Positions 1-6,772 of a stretch of DNA of 13,266 bases are shown here, piece after piece. The notes beneath the pieces were generated by a model. It searched no databases. It was not told where the DNA came from and was given only the letters and a program-made list of their open reading frames with translations. Numbering within the stretch: the first letter of the stretch is position 1; the number at the start of each line of letters is the position of its first letter. The DNA comes from CANHEE01 sp043777755 (lineage in GTDB: Bacteria; Bacteroidota; Bacteroidia; Chitinophagales; Saprospiraceae), in the NCBI GenBank assembly GCA_043777755.1, contig JAYWHK010000052.1, positions 1-13,266 on the forward strand, in the 5' to 3' direction. A program made the position numbers and the translations under genes.

Positions 1-1
1 T

Positions 2-610
2 TACTCAAGTGACTGTATAACATTTGATAAGAAAAATAGAATTATGACAAATATTTTTTCTGGCTGTACAGGAGGATATATGAAAAAAGGAAAGTACAAA
101 CGCTTTGGAAGTCTAATAGTAGTCGATTTGATTCCCTACAAAGTTTTGAAGATGGATAGGCACAAAACCACCTTTTTGTCAGAAGAAAAAAGTGATAATA
201 TAAATGTAAGGTTTAAGTTAGTGGATAGTATATGGCAGGATGCTGTTATTGGTACAGAAATTTATCTTTTCAATGGTAAAAAAGAAAAAAAGTATAAAAT
301 CTCTACTGACATAGAAGGAGAAGCTAATATTAAGATAAGTATAAATGATTTACCATTAAATGTAGAAACACGTTATGTTGGTTATAGGAAAGTTAATTTT
401 GCCTTATCAGAAAGACAAGATTCAGACATTAGAATTGAATTTATAGACGATACTTTTACTGGAAGTCAAGAAATTGGGCGAGAATATTACCACATAAAAC
501 GCATCAAAAAGAATCATTTCGCTTGTAAGCAAATTTATGATTTGAGTAAATGGAAATTTATAAAAGAAGAATTACAAAATACAAGGTTATATTCAAAACA
601 GAAAAACTAA
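2..610 (+). CDS. Hypothetical protein, 5' end outside window
   Basis: The reading frame is open back to base 2, so the gene probably starts upstream. Internal ATGs at 44 and 80 are possible but unlikely starts, because the residues before them (for example DCITF and then SGCTGG followed by a GKYK strand) read like the continuous middle of a beta-rich lipocalin-like or lipid-anchored domain common in Bacteroidota. The visible part is about 200 residues, mostly alternating strands with many Lys and Glu residues, and has no transmembrane segment. It ends in a basic tail. The gene stops 49 bases before the aminotransferase start with no obvious terminator between, so co-transcription is possible. 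I do not recognise the family. Its AT-rich codon use resembles the accessory genes here rather than the aromatic enzymes. Confidence 0.6.
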   Translation, partial: YSSDCITFDKKNRIMTNIFSGCTGGYMKKGKYKRFGSLIVVDLIPYKVLKMDRHKTTFLSEEKSDNINVRFKLVDSIWQDAVIGTEIYLFNGKKEKKYKISTDIEGEANIKISINDLPLNVETRYVGYRKVNFALSERQDSDIRIEFIDDTFTGSQEIGREYYHIKRIKKNHFACKQIYDLSKWKFIKEELQNTRLYSKQKN

Positions 611-659
611 CACAAATCACAAAACAAAAAGTCCTTCTTTTGGTCGGATTTAGTCTAAA

Positions 660-2177
660 ATGATACAAACCGCAGCTCGTCTTGACCTTGTTCAAGAATA
701 TTATTTTTCGCAAAAGCTAAAAGAAATTGCAGCTTTGAATGTCGAAGGCAAAAATATCATCAATTTGGGTATTGGTAGTCCTGATTTGCCACCGCATCCG
801 AATGTTGTTAAAGCATTGACAGACAGTGCTTTACAGGAAAAAAATCATGCGTATCAGTCGTATATTGGTGTGCCTGCGCTGCGAGAAGCGATAGCGGATT
901 GGTACGCTCGATTTTTTGACGTAAGCTTTAATCCTACGAATGAAGTGTTGCCACTTTTGGGGTCAAAAGAAGGGATTATGCACGTTTGTATGGCGTATTT
1001 GCAAGCGGGCGATGTGGCACTTGTGCCGAATCCTGGCTATCCGACTTATCGTGCAGCGGCTTTGTTGAGTGGCGCACAAGTGCTTGATTATGAGTTAGAT
1101 GCGTCGAATAATTGGTTGATAGATTTTGATGCGTTGGAGCGTGAAGACTTGACAAAAGTGAAATTGATGTTTGTTAATTATCCGCAAATGCCAACGGGTG
1201 CAAAAGCTGACCGAACATTTTTTGAACGTTTGGTCGCTTTCGCTCAAAAACATAACATTTTGATTCTCAATGACAATCCATATAATTTTATTTTAAATAA
1301 AAATTATTTGAGTTTGTTGAGTATCGAAGGCGCAGCGGGATATGTTTTGGAATTAAATTCATTGAGCAAAAGCCACAATATGGCAGGTTGGCGAGTGGGC
1401 ATGATTTGCGGACATAAAGACTTGATTTCCAATGTTTTAAAATTCAAAAGCAACATGGATAGTGGTATGTTTTTGCCCGTACAACACGCTGCGATAGAAG
1501 CCTTGCGCTTGGGCGAAGATTGGTACGATAGCATCAATACCATCTACAAAGAACGCCAACAAAAGGTTTTTGAATTATTACAATTGCTTGATTGTCAATA
1601 TGATACAAATCAAACGGGAATGTTTGTTTGGGCGAAAATTCCTGATTATTACAAAGATGGTTACGAGTTGAGCGACAAAATTTTGTATGGCGCAAATGTT
1701 TTTATTACACCAGGCGAAATTTTTGGCAGCAAGGGAGATTGGTATGTGCGAGTGAGTTTGTGTGCAGACGTGGCGGTTTTTGAACGGGCGATTGAACGGA
1801 TAAAATCAAAATTAATTTTGACAATAGAAATATTAAAGAAAATACAATATTTTGATTTACAAACTCATCAAGTAGAAATAAATTTACTCAATGAATTAGT
1901 CTTGGATAAAAGTCATAATCAGCATCAATATATATTGCTAAGTATTCAACAAGTTGCTGACCCAAGTTCTGTTCCTTTTTTGCGTCAAGCCTTAGAAAAT
2001 GGTTTTGAAATTTATCAATATACTTGTTCAGAAGATAGTGCAATTGCAAAATGGTTTAGTCATGCTTTATATCGCATCGGAACTGATGAAGCGATACAAG
2101 TCATTAAAGATTTTGCCGCTTCTGATAATGCTATGATAGCAGACGAAATGAAATATAGATTATCAAAAATAAAATAA
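660..2177 (+). CDS. PLP-dependent class I/II aminotransferase fused to a HEAT-like (immunity-type) domain
   Basis: Residues 1-385 form a complete fold-type I aminotransferase. The PLP lysine is K237 in SLSKSHNMAGWR, the pyridine-binding D205 lies in NDNPY with Y208, NYPQMPTGA covers 173-181, and the substrate-carboxylate R364 lies in WYVRVS. Such enzymes transaminate aspartate, aromatic or keto-acid substrates in the cytoplasm. Association with tyrA and the DAHP synthase suggests a role in phenylalanine/tyrosine formation (inference). Residues 386-505 are an added alpha-helical domain with the pattern EINLLNELVLD, then DPSSVPFLRQAL, then CSEDSAIAKWFSHAL and IGTDEAI. I recognise this pattern from HEAT-repeat proteins found beside Bacteroidota polymorphic toxins. 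The usual C-terminus (RIKL then stop) survives as a remnant at 2923-3022, so the extra 120 residues are not part of the normal enzyme. Codons become more AT-rich at the junction. A single-base sequencing error near 1803-1817 could mimic the fusion, because a TAA lies in the +1 frame at 1813. Confidence 0.88.
   Translation: MIQTAARLDLVQEYYFSQKLKEIAALNVEGKNIINLGIGSPDLPPHPNVVKALTDSALQEKNHAYQSYIGVPALREAIADWYARFFDVSFNPTNEVLPLLGSKEGIMHVCMAYLQAGDVALVPNPGYPTYRAAALLSGAQVLDYELDASNNWLIDFDALEREDLTKVKLMFVNYPQMPTGAKADRTFFERLVAFAQKHNILILNDNPYNFILNKNYLSLLSIEGAAGYVLELNSLSKSHNMAGWRVGMICGHKDLISNVLKFKSNMDSGMFLPVQHAAIEALRLGEDWYDSINTIYKERQQKVFELLQLLDCQYDTNQTGMFVWAKIPDYYKDGYELSDKILYGANVFITPGEIFGSKGDWYVRVSLCADVAVFERAIERIKSKLILTIEILKKIQYFDLQTHQVEINLLNELVLDKSHNQHQYILLSIQQVADPSSVPFLRQALENGFEIYQYTCSEDSAIAKWFSHALYRIGTDEAIQVIKDFAASDNAMIADEMKYRLSKIK
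1818..2177 (+). other. HEAT-like domain or former free-standing immunity gene inside the aminotransferase reading frame
   Basis: This segment would make a protein of about 120 residues if translation began at the TTG at 1818, giving a plausible N-terminus (M)TIEILKKI. No in-frame ATG occurs until its extreme C-terminus, so it either depends on the upstream aminotransferase start or on a rare TTG start. The pattern of paired helices and the C-terminal YRLSKI end match small HEAT-repeat proteins that I know as likely immunity partners of secreted toxins in this phylum (family recognition by eye, not a search). It lies 2 bases upstream of the PBECR nuclease gene, consistent with a protective partner, but it could equally be the orphan immunity of a lost toxin. 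Confidence 0.6.
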
Positions 2178-2179
2178 AT

Positions 2180-2656
2180 ATGAACGAAAGCACTTCATTT
2201 ATTGAAGAAATAGAAATACTTTTTGATTTTGCTCAGAATAGTATTTCCAATAAAAATCAAGTTGTAAAGTTTGGGAAAATAGATGACATTCAAGCTGCGT
2301 TAATTTTTGAAAAAACAGAGATTGATATTAAAGGTTATCAAAGAGTAATTGATGTATATGGAATAAAACACGCATTAAAGCAACACGGAAACGAACAACA
2401 AGAAGAAAAAAGAGGTCAAATTGCCATAAAAAAAGAAGATTTTTTACTTATTCCCCAAATTGTCACATCGGAAAATGTAATATGGGCTGGGAAAAACAGA
2501 ATTGGTAAAGATTGTTTACTTTATGAAGCAATCATTGATGATATTTTTTATTACGTCGAGGAAGTACGAATTGGTCGTAAAGAGTTGGCTCTAAATACTT
2601 TATATAAAAGAAAGCCGCCCAAATTGGACGGCTCAACTGCAATGCGTAAAACGTGA
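2180..2656 (+). CDS. PBECR-family (barnase/EndoU/colicin E5/D/RelE-like) nuclease-toxin homologue
   Basis: A 158-residue protein. From about residue 28 it follows the PBECR domain I know from phage head proteins and from polymorphic toxin tips: VVKFGKID, then a DIKGY-VIDVYGIKHALKQHG block with H64 and H69, then RGQIAIKKEDF-IPQI, a KNRIGKD turn, and YYVEEVR-GRKELALNTLYKRK ending at residue 145. These proteins are predicted RNases, and the conserved His, Arg and Thr positions are candidate catalytic groups. There is no signal peptide or delivery domain, so it is either an intracellular toxin, a nuclease of a small toxin/immunity pair, or a detached toxin tip. It starts 2 bases after the HEAT-domain stop, so the two are probably translationally linked. 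The last residues, PPKLDG and beyond, are encoded by a hairpin that acts as a terminator on the opposite strand, so the C-terminal tail may not be native. Confidence 0.72.
   Translation: MNESTSFIEEIEILFDFAQNSISNKNQVVKFGKIDDIQAALIFEKTEIDIKGYQRVIDVYGIKHALKQHGNEQQEEKRGQIAIKKEDFLLIPQIVTSENVIWAGKNRIGKDCLLYEAIIDDIFYYVEEVRIGRKELALNTLYKRKPPKLDGSTAMRKT
2605..2633 (-). terminator. Factor-independent terminator of the minus-strand small RNA
   Basis: On the minus strand, AGCCGTCC and GGGCGGCT pair through 8 base pairs around a 5-base loop and are followed by TTCTTTT. The one imperfect position is a G-U wobble in minus-strand RNA but a C/A mismatch in plus-strand RNA. The T-run also exists only on the minus side, so the strand assignment is well supported. 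It lies inside the 3' end of the PBECR coding region. Confidence 0.65.
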
Positions 2657-2718
2657 TAATGCTATATTTTCATATCCTAAATCACTACGTTCAAAACGAC
2701 TTAATACGGAACATTTGC
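2606..2718 (-). ncRNA. Candidate small RNA, tail-to-tail antisense to the toxin gene
   Basis: On the minus strand a good promoter (2723-2754) is followed, about 85 bases later, by a factor-independent terminator (2605-2633). Between them I see only very short reading frames (for example a 7-codon MFRIKSF). The RNA can form a hairpin pairing GTGAT with ATCAC and AAC with GTT around an inner ATAT-GAAA-ATAT stem with a GAAA tetraloop, and a closing stem of GCAAATG with CATTGC. The 3' end overlaps the last 17 codons of the PBECR gene, so it could act on that messenger. It matches no RNA family I can name. Start and end are estimates, and the structures are by eye. Confidence 0.45.
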
Positions 2719-2722
2719 AATG

Positions 2723-2754
2723 CAAAGATAGATATATTTTTTAGAAAAAGCAAA
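2723..2754 (-). promoter_or_regulatory. Bacteroidota-type promoter for the candidate small RNA
   Basis: Read on the minus strand, TTTG (2754-2751) is followed after 20 bases by TATCTTTG (2730-2723). This fits the TTTG / TAnnTTTG consensus of the Bacteroidota primary sigma factor with the expected spacing. It points away from the tyrA remnant and toward the toxin gene. Confidence 0.55.
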
Positions 2755-2760
2755 TTTTTT

Positions 2761-2929
2761 ATGAAAATCACAATAAATAGGACTCGGACTCATCGGCGGT
2801 TCACTGGCAATCGCACTGAAAGAAAACGGCTTTGCCGATGAGCTTTTTAGTGTAGAAGCCAACTAATCACACGCCAATAAAGCGGTACAATTGGGCTTGG
2901 TGGATAAGATTTTGCCTTTGGCAGGCGGT
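2761..2929 (+). pseudogene. Remnant of the tyrA 5' end
   Basis: This stretch is nearly identical to the first ~165 bases of the intact tyrA at 7576, beginning at the same ATG. One extra A in the sixth codon (AATAAATAGG against AATAATAGG) shifts the frame. A TAA replaces the start of the TGA AGC region (CCAACTAATC against CCAATGAAGC), giving a second lesion in the original frame. Homology fades at 2922-2930, where it runs into the aminotransferase remnant across a shared AGGCG. It is non-functional. Confidence 0.9.
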
Positions 2930-3022
2930 AATTTTGGAAGTAAAGGAAATAGGTATGTAAGAGTGAGTTTGTGTGCGGACGTGGCGGTTTTTGAACGTGC
3001 GATTAAACGGATAAAATTGTAA
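2923..3022 (+). pseudogene. Remnant of the aminotransferase 3' end
   Basis: About 95 bases match the intact gene at roughly 1714-1806 at about 85% identity by eye. They encode FGSKG, RYVRVSLCADVAVFERA and IKRIKL followed by TAA at 3020-3022. It keeps the reading frame and the normal stop that the intact-looking copy at 660 has lost to the HEAT fusion. Fused downstream of the tyrA remnant, it is in the opposite order to the working genes, as expected if a tandem duplication lost the stretch between the first tyrA and the second aminotransferase copy. Confidence 0.88.
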
Positions 3023-3064
3023 TTTGTACCTCACGGATTTTGAAAACCCGTGAGGTACAAATTA
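3020..3064. repeat. Palindromic repeat, possible bidirectional terminator
   Basis: Arms of 17 bases (3020-3036 and 3048-3064, core GTACCTCACGG / CCGTGAGGTAC) match perfectly around an 11-base loop that itself contains TTTT-G-AAAA. It sits between a plus-strand remnant ending at 3022 and a minus-strand gene ending at 3070, with T-rich flanks on both sides, so it could end transcription both ways. Its form resembles short dispersed palindromes scattered through Bacteroidota genomes. Confidence 0.75.
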
Positions 3065-3067
3065 TAA

Positions 3068-3123
3068 TTTTATTCATAAAAATCAATAATTGTTTGCAAT
3101 ACACCAAGGAGTTGAGGGAGGTT
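3068..3123. repeat. 56-bp direct repeat, copy 1
   Basis: Identical base for base to 3857-3912. It covers the last 17 codons and the stop of the first PD-(D/E)XK-like gene plus 2 bases beyond. The rest of the two genes is clearly diverged, so this patch looks recently converted or exchanged. Confidence 0.9.
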
Positions 3124-3672
3124 CGCACTATTATATTGGTCTTTGTCTAAGGTCAAAGTTTTATCTTCCAAACGTACAAAACGCCATTCATAGCCGTCAG
3201 TTACTGCACCATAAATGATGTTTTGTTCGTACTTATGTGTTTTGTTAAATAACTGAGCGCCAATCATTTGTGCAGCACATTGATTCATTGCTTTGATTAG
3301 CGCACGGTCAAGTTTCGCTTCTGTAATATTGATAATAGGGGCGGCAATATCCAAAGCATAAGGAGCTTTTAGAAATAGAAAATCTAATTCGCCATTTAAT
3401 CCTAACGATTTATCGGCAACTAAATTTTCGCCTGAAAACAGTGTAACTTTCTTTTGATTATGCTCTAAAACTTCCATAAGAATAGGCGCAATCAACGCCT
3501 CAGAAACCGCTTTTTCGGTACGTAAAGAAGTACTTTGTCTATTTCGTTCTAAAATTTGAACCAATAACGAAGAAGGCTCAATGTGTTTAATATCAGGAAA
3601 GAGTTTTGTTTGTGCATTGACAATACCAAATTTCTCTTGTAAATCTATTGTTTTAAAATCACGATATGCCAT
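3070..3672 (-). CDS. PD-(D/E)XK-like nuclease-fold protein, paralogue 1
   Basis: A 200-residue protein starting MAYRDFK, the same start as its two paralogues here. E58 in a helix (VSEAL), D97 in GELDFLF and E118-x-K120 in ITEAKL are spaced like the active site of the PD-(D/E)XK nuclease fold, with the following QCAAQMIGAQLFN helix and the GAVT-G-EWRF strand completing the core. Similar uncharacterised proteins are abundant in Cyanobacteria and Bacteroidota. Their role is not established to my knowledge; defence, repair and selfish endonuclease roles are all possible. There is no signal peptide. It converges with the remnant region across the palindrome at 3020-3064. Its promoter is not clear; a TATTTTTC lies upstream but lacks the final G. 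Confidence 0.8.
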   Translation of the reverse strand: MAYRDFKTIDLQEKFGIVNAQTKLFPDIKHIEPSSLLVQILERNRQSTSLRTEKAVSEALIAPILMEVLEHNQKKVTLFSGENLVADKSLGLNGELDFLFLKAPYALDIAAPIINITEAKLDRALIKAMNQCAAQMIGAQLFNKTHKYEQNIIYGAVTDGYEWRFVRLEDKTLTLDKDQYNSANLPQLLGVLQTIIDFYE

Positions 3673-3732
3673 AACGAATGAATTTTGTGGAAAAATGAAA
3701 AATATTACAAAAATTAAAAGACTAAGTAATTA

Positions 3733-3849
3733 AATACATTGTTTTTTTAGTTATTTAATGTTTGGACTTGTTTGAAATGGTTCTAATTAATTGAAAACCA
3801 AAACAATACAACAATTACAAACAATTACAAACTTTTAGAACAATGTATT
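3733..3849. repeat. Short inverted repeat framing an AT-rich spacer
   Basis: AATACATTGTT at 3733-3743 is the exact reverse complement of AACAATGTATT at 3839-3849, 117 bases end to end. Inside is a tandem pair of ACAATTACAA (3811-3830). The segment lies between the first two PD-(D/E)XK genes. It could be a small non-autonomous element or chance in AT-rich DNA. No gene is visible. Confidence 0.35.
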
Positions 3850-3856
3850 AAATGTG

Positions 3857-3912
3857 TTTTATTCATAAAAATCAATAATTGTTTGCAATACACCAAGGAG
3901 TTGAGGGAGGTT
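3857..3912. repeat. 56-bp direct repeat, copy 2
   Basis: Exact partner of 3068-3123, at the 3' end of the second PD-(D/E)XK-like gene. Confidence 0.9.
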
Positions 3913-4461
3913 AGCAAGGCTATATTGTTCAGTATCTATTAGAAGCGTTTGCCCTTCCAAACGAAGAAAAAGCCATTGAAAACCATTGGAAACGGCACCA
4001 TGAATTACGGTAATATTTTGATTGGATTTTTGATTAAAAATCTGAGAGGCAATCATTTGAGCTGCTGCTTGATTCACTGCTTTTTCGAGTGCGCTGTCTA
4101 ATTTAGCTTCTGTAATACAGACAATAGGTGCGCTCAGTTCAAGGGCATCAGGTTGATTAACAAATAAAAAATCTAATTCGCCATTGAGTCCTTTTGATTT
4201 ATCAATGTTTAGCATTTGACCAGAGAATAGACTAATTTGAGGGCGATTTTTCACTTGAATTTCAAGTAAAACAGGCAAAATGATAGCTTCTGAAATAATT
4301 TTTTCAGTAATCATTCGTAAATGTCCTTTATTACGCTCCAAGACTTGAAGTAATAAAGATGATGCTTCTACATTATTAATATTGGAAAAAAGCGGAGAAC
4401 TTTTAATACTAAGCCCAAATTTTTCTTTTAAATCTATTGCTTTAAAATCACGATATGCCAT
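3859..4461 (-). CDS. PD-(D/E)XK-like nuclease-fold protein, paralogue 2
   Basis: Also exactly 200 residues and alignable without gaps to most of paralogue 1. E58, D97 (GELDFLF) and E118/K120 (ITEAKL) are all kept, so the putative catalytic set appears intact rather than decaying. Differences concentrate at residues 19-50 and 140-180, while both ends are nearly invariant (start MAYRDFK, end LGVLQTIIDFYE). It lies 186 bases upstream of paralogue 1 on the same strand and is divergent from the lipoprotein gene at 4534. Conservation of all motif residues in three diverged copies argues for selection on function. The function itself is unknown to me. Confidence 0.8.
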   Translation of the reverse strand: MAYRDFKAIDLKEKFGLSIKSSPLFSNINNVEASSLLLQVLERNKGHLRMITEKIISEAIILPVLLEIQVKNRPQISLFSGQMLNIDKSKGLNGELDFLFVNQPDALELSAPIVCITEAKLDSALEKAVNQAAAQMIASQIFNQKSNQNITVIHGAVSNGFQWLFLRLEGQTLLIDTEQYSLANLPQLLGVLQTIIDFYE

Positions 4462-4479
4462 AATGAATGAATTTTAGGG

Positions 4480-4487
4480 CAAAAATA
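4480..4487 (-). promoter_or_regulatory. -7 element of paralogue 2
   Basis: TATTTTTG on the minus strand matches TAnnTTTG and lies 19-26 bases upstream of the start codon. No TTG/TTTG is found at the usual distance; the nearest is 26 bases further upstream. An equivalent TATTTTTG stands in the same position before the third paralogue. Confidence 0.4.
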
Positions 4488-4533
4488 CGAAAAAAATATG
4501 AAAAGTAGATTAACAAAAATAAAATAAAAAGCA

Positions 4534-6771
4534 ATGCATAAAATTATTCTTTTTTTTAATTTTTTACTTCTTTTTGGTAGCTGTACAACAAAAGAGAACT
4601 GTTATATTGATTTGGGAAACGAAAGAGAACGGGTTTGTGATGTGCCAGATAGTATTTTGAAATTTAGTTTTTTTACTTTGGATAAAAATAAGATTTTACT
4701 ACAAGTGAATGATACAAGCCAATACAAATTGCTTTTAGACATAAAAAATAAGTCAATTGCAAACTTGGACTTGACTGCAAAAGGGTTTAAAGGAATTTAT
4801 AACAATGCCTACAAAACAGATACGCTTAAACAACAATATTGGCAAAATAAAGGCAGTGAAATTGAGCTTTATGACCGCAAAACAGATAGGTTTTATTATT
4901 TTCCAAAAACACACTATAATGAAATTGTTTTTTTGCAAAAGCATACTATTTTAGTTACTCGATTTGGTCTAAAACTATTTGATAATCAACACTTTACAAT
5001 AGATTCTATTCAGAATGTTCCGCCTTGGGATTATGTGGTTGAAAAAGAAAATGAATCGTCTATTTTTATCAATAATGACCATAGATACAATGTAGAAACG
5101 GGTGTTTTGGAGCAAGTAGCGAGAGAAGAAGTAAAAGAAAGAACTTCTTATTGTTTCAGCTCTGAATCAAAAGAAAAAACAAAAAAAAATCTTGGCAATT
5201 ATCACAGTTCGGAATGGAACAATTTTTTAAAGGTACAAGACGGTCTATTTTCCTACAAAGAAGATAGTAAAAATATTTATGCTCTTTTTAAGGAAAAATT
5301 AGTGGTTTGGAATAAAGCTTTTTTAACAAAAGACGTTTTAAAAATTAATCCTAAAAACGAAGACCCCAATATTGCCGATAAAAACCAAAGAGAACATGAT
5401 GCAGCTCTGCGACTCAATGATTTTATAACGTTTCAACACAAGATAGAAGATAATCATCCAAATGATATTTTGAGTAAATATAAAATTTATCAAATTTGTA
5501 CGAAAGCAAACAGAGAAAAGTTTGGAAACGTCTATCAGTTTGTACGAAATCCATTTGATTTTGGAGATTATGGGTATAGCGATTACTACATAAAAAAGTT
5601 AGAGCGATTGATGCAGTCAGGAAAATGCCCAAAAGAACATCAACAAAATGCTTATTGCAAACTATTTTCTGAATATTTGGGTCAATATAACTTTGAAAAA
5701 GCACTGTTTTATTTTAAATTTTATAAAAAAGATGAAAAAAACAATGAAAATGTAGATTTAATGAAAATCGTAAAATCTGAATTTGATACTTACAGAAAAA
5801 ATAAACTAAGCGGAGATAAGATTTTATTTAAGAAAATAGAGTTAGCTAAAAAAATTGATAGCCTATCTTCGGAATATGAAATATCAAACACCTTAAGAGA
5901 ATACGAATGGAATACTTGTCAAAAAATTTTGAAAAAATATCCAAATTCGTCCTATTGTGATGATATTGAGTTGGCGATATACAATGGAGATATAAGGCAA
6001 GAAGAGTATGAATATCCTAATAAAAGTGTTAGAAAATTGAAAAAAATCATTGCAAAATACCCGAAAACCAATTTGAAAAAAGAATTTGAGTTGGCAATGA
6101 TTCATACTTATGCTTATATGAGCGACGATGCGAATTCGGATAGTACAAGTGTTTTTAACAACAACCTAAAAGGCACTAAAATGTTGGTAGATTTTTATAA
6201 AAAAAATCCTAATTTTTATCATTGTAGCGATAATGAATACAAAGAAGATTACAAAACAGAACAAAAGTTAAAATATGCCATTGAGAATTTGGAAAGCCTA
6301 AAATTTCAACAAAATATTCGGGTTCAATTGAGTGCTACAAAAACAGAATATAGCAAAAACGAACCTATTATTGTAACAATTACCGTAAAAAACATTTCAA
6401 AGGACAATCAAGAAATCGAAACCAATGAGATAACAGGACTCAATCATAATTGCTTAATTTTCAGTGTTTTAGACTATAAAACAGAAGGCTGTGTCTTAGA
6501 TAGTGTGTTGTATTTTCAGAGGATTTTGAAAAAAAATACAGTTTCTACAAAACGAACATTAAAAGGAGGAGAAATACTAAATTTTCAGATTGATATTACA
6601 AAATTAGCTAACCTCGAAGCAAAATCTTTTAGTACGTTTGAAAACCCATTGAAATATTGTTATTATCCCAACAGTTTTGGTAGGTTACAATTTTTAAAAC
6701 CGCAGACTTTATTGCTTCAACTAGGAAAATATAGTATTCCTTCAAATTGCATCGCTATAAAAATAAAATGA
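4534..6771 (+). CDS. Large lipoprotein with TPR-like repeats and a C-terminal Ig-like domain
   Basis: The first 17 residues form a lipoprotein signal peptide with lipobox FGSC and the lipidated cysteine at position 17, so the 745-residue product should sit on a membrane facing the periplasm or outside. Residues ~20-270 are beta-rich with many aromatic residues. Residues ~350-570 are helical with repeated K-YPNS/K-YPKT motifs (near 469 and 509), suggesting tetratricopeptide-like repeats. From about 595 a domain with SATKTEYSKNEPI and TITVKNIS resembles the BsuPI-type Ig-like fold. I do not recognise the whole protein. It ends 1 base before the next lipoprotein gene, so the two probably form a unit and may act together at the envelope. 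It is strongly AT-rich. Confidence 0.75.
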   Translation: MHKIILFFNFLLLFGSCTTKENCYIDLGNERERVCDVPDSILKFSFFTLDKNKILLQVNDTSQYKLLLDIKNKSIANLDLTAKGFKGIYNNAYKTDTLKQQYWQNKGSEIELYDRKTDRFYYFPKTHYNEIVFLQKHTILVTRFGLKLFDNQHFTIDSIQNVPPWDYVVEKENESSIFINNDHRYNVETGVLEQVAREEVKERTSYCFSSESKEKTKKNLGNYHSSEWNNFLKVQDGLFSYKEDSKNIYALFKEKLVVWNKAFLTKDVLKINPKNEDPNIADKNQREHDAALRLNDFITFQHKIEDNHPNDILSKYKIYQICTKANREKFGNVYQFVRNPFDFGDYGYSDYYIKKLERLMQSGKCPKEHQQNAYCKLFSEYLGQYNFEKALFYFKFYKKDEKNNENVDLMKIVKSEFDTYRKNKLSGDKILFKKIELAKKIDSLSSEYEISNTLREYEWNTCQKILKKYPNSSYCDDIELAIYNGDIRQEEYEYPNKSVRKLKKIIAKYPKTNLKKEFELAMIHTYAYMSDDANSDSTSVFNNNLKGTKMLVDFYKKNPNFYHCSDNEYKEDYKTEQKLKYAIENLESLKFQQNIRVQLSATKTEYSKNEPIIVTITVKNISKDNQEIETNEITGLNHNCLIFSVLDYKTEGCVLDSVLYFQRILKKNTVSTKRTLKGGEILNFQIDITKLANLEAKSFSTFENPLKYCYYPNSFGRLQFLKPQTLLLQLGKYSIPSNCIAIKIK

Positions 6772-6772
6772 T

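Noticed and set aside
44..610. Complete 188-residue gene starting at ATG 44
   Set aside because: The same frame is open to the window edge and the residues before the ATG continue the domain smoothly, so a start upstream of the window is more likely.
2606..2718. tRNA or signal-recognition-particle RNA as the identity of the small RNA
   Set aside because: There is no T-loop GTTCGA, no acceptor pairing, and no GGAA/GCAGC core of the SRP RNA.
2653..2841. Small 62-residue gene after the toxin
   Set aside because: The second half is the frameshifted tyrA remnant and the first half is antisense to the small RNA candidate, so there is no support for a protein.
3811..3830. Possible start of a CRISPR-like or tandem array (ACAATTACAA twice)
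   Set aside because: There are only two adjacent units with no spacers, in AT-rich DNA.
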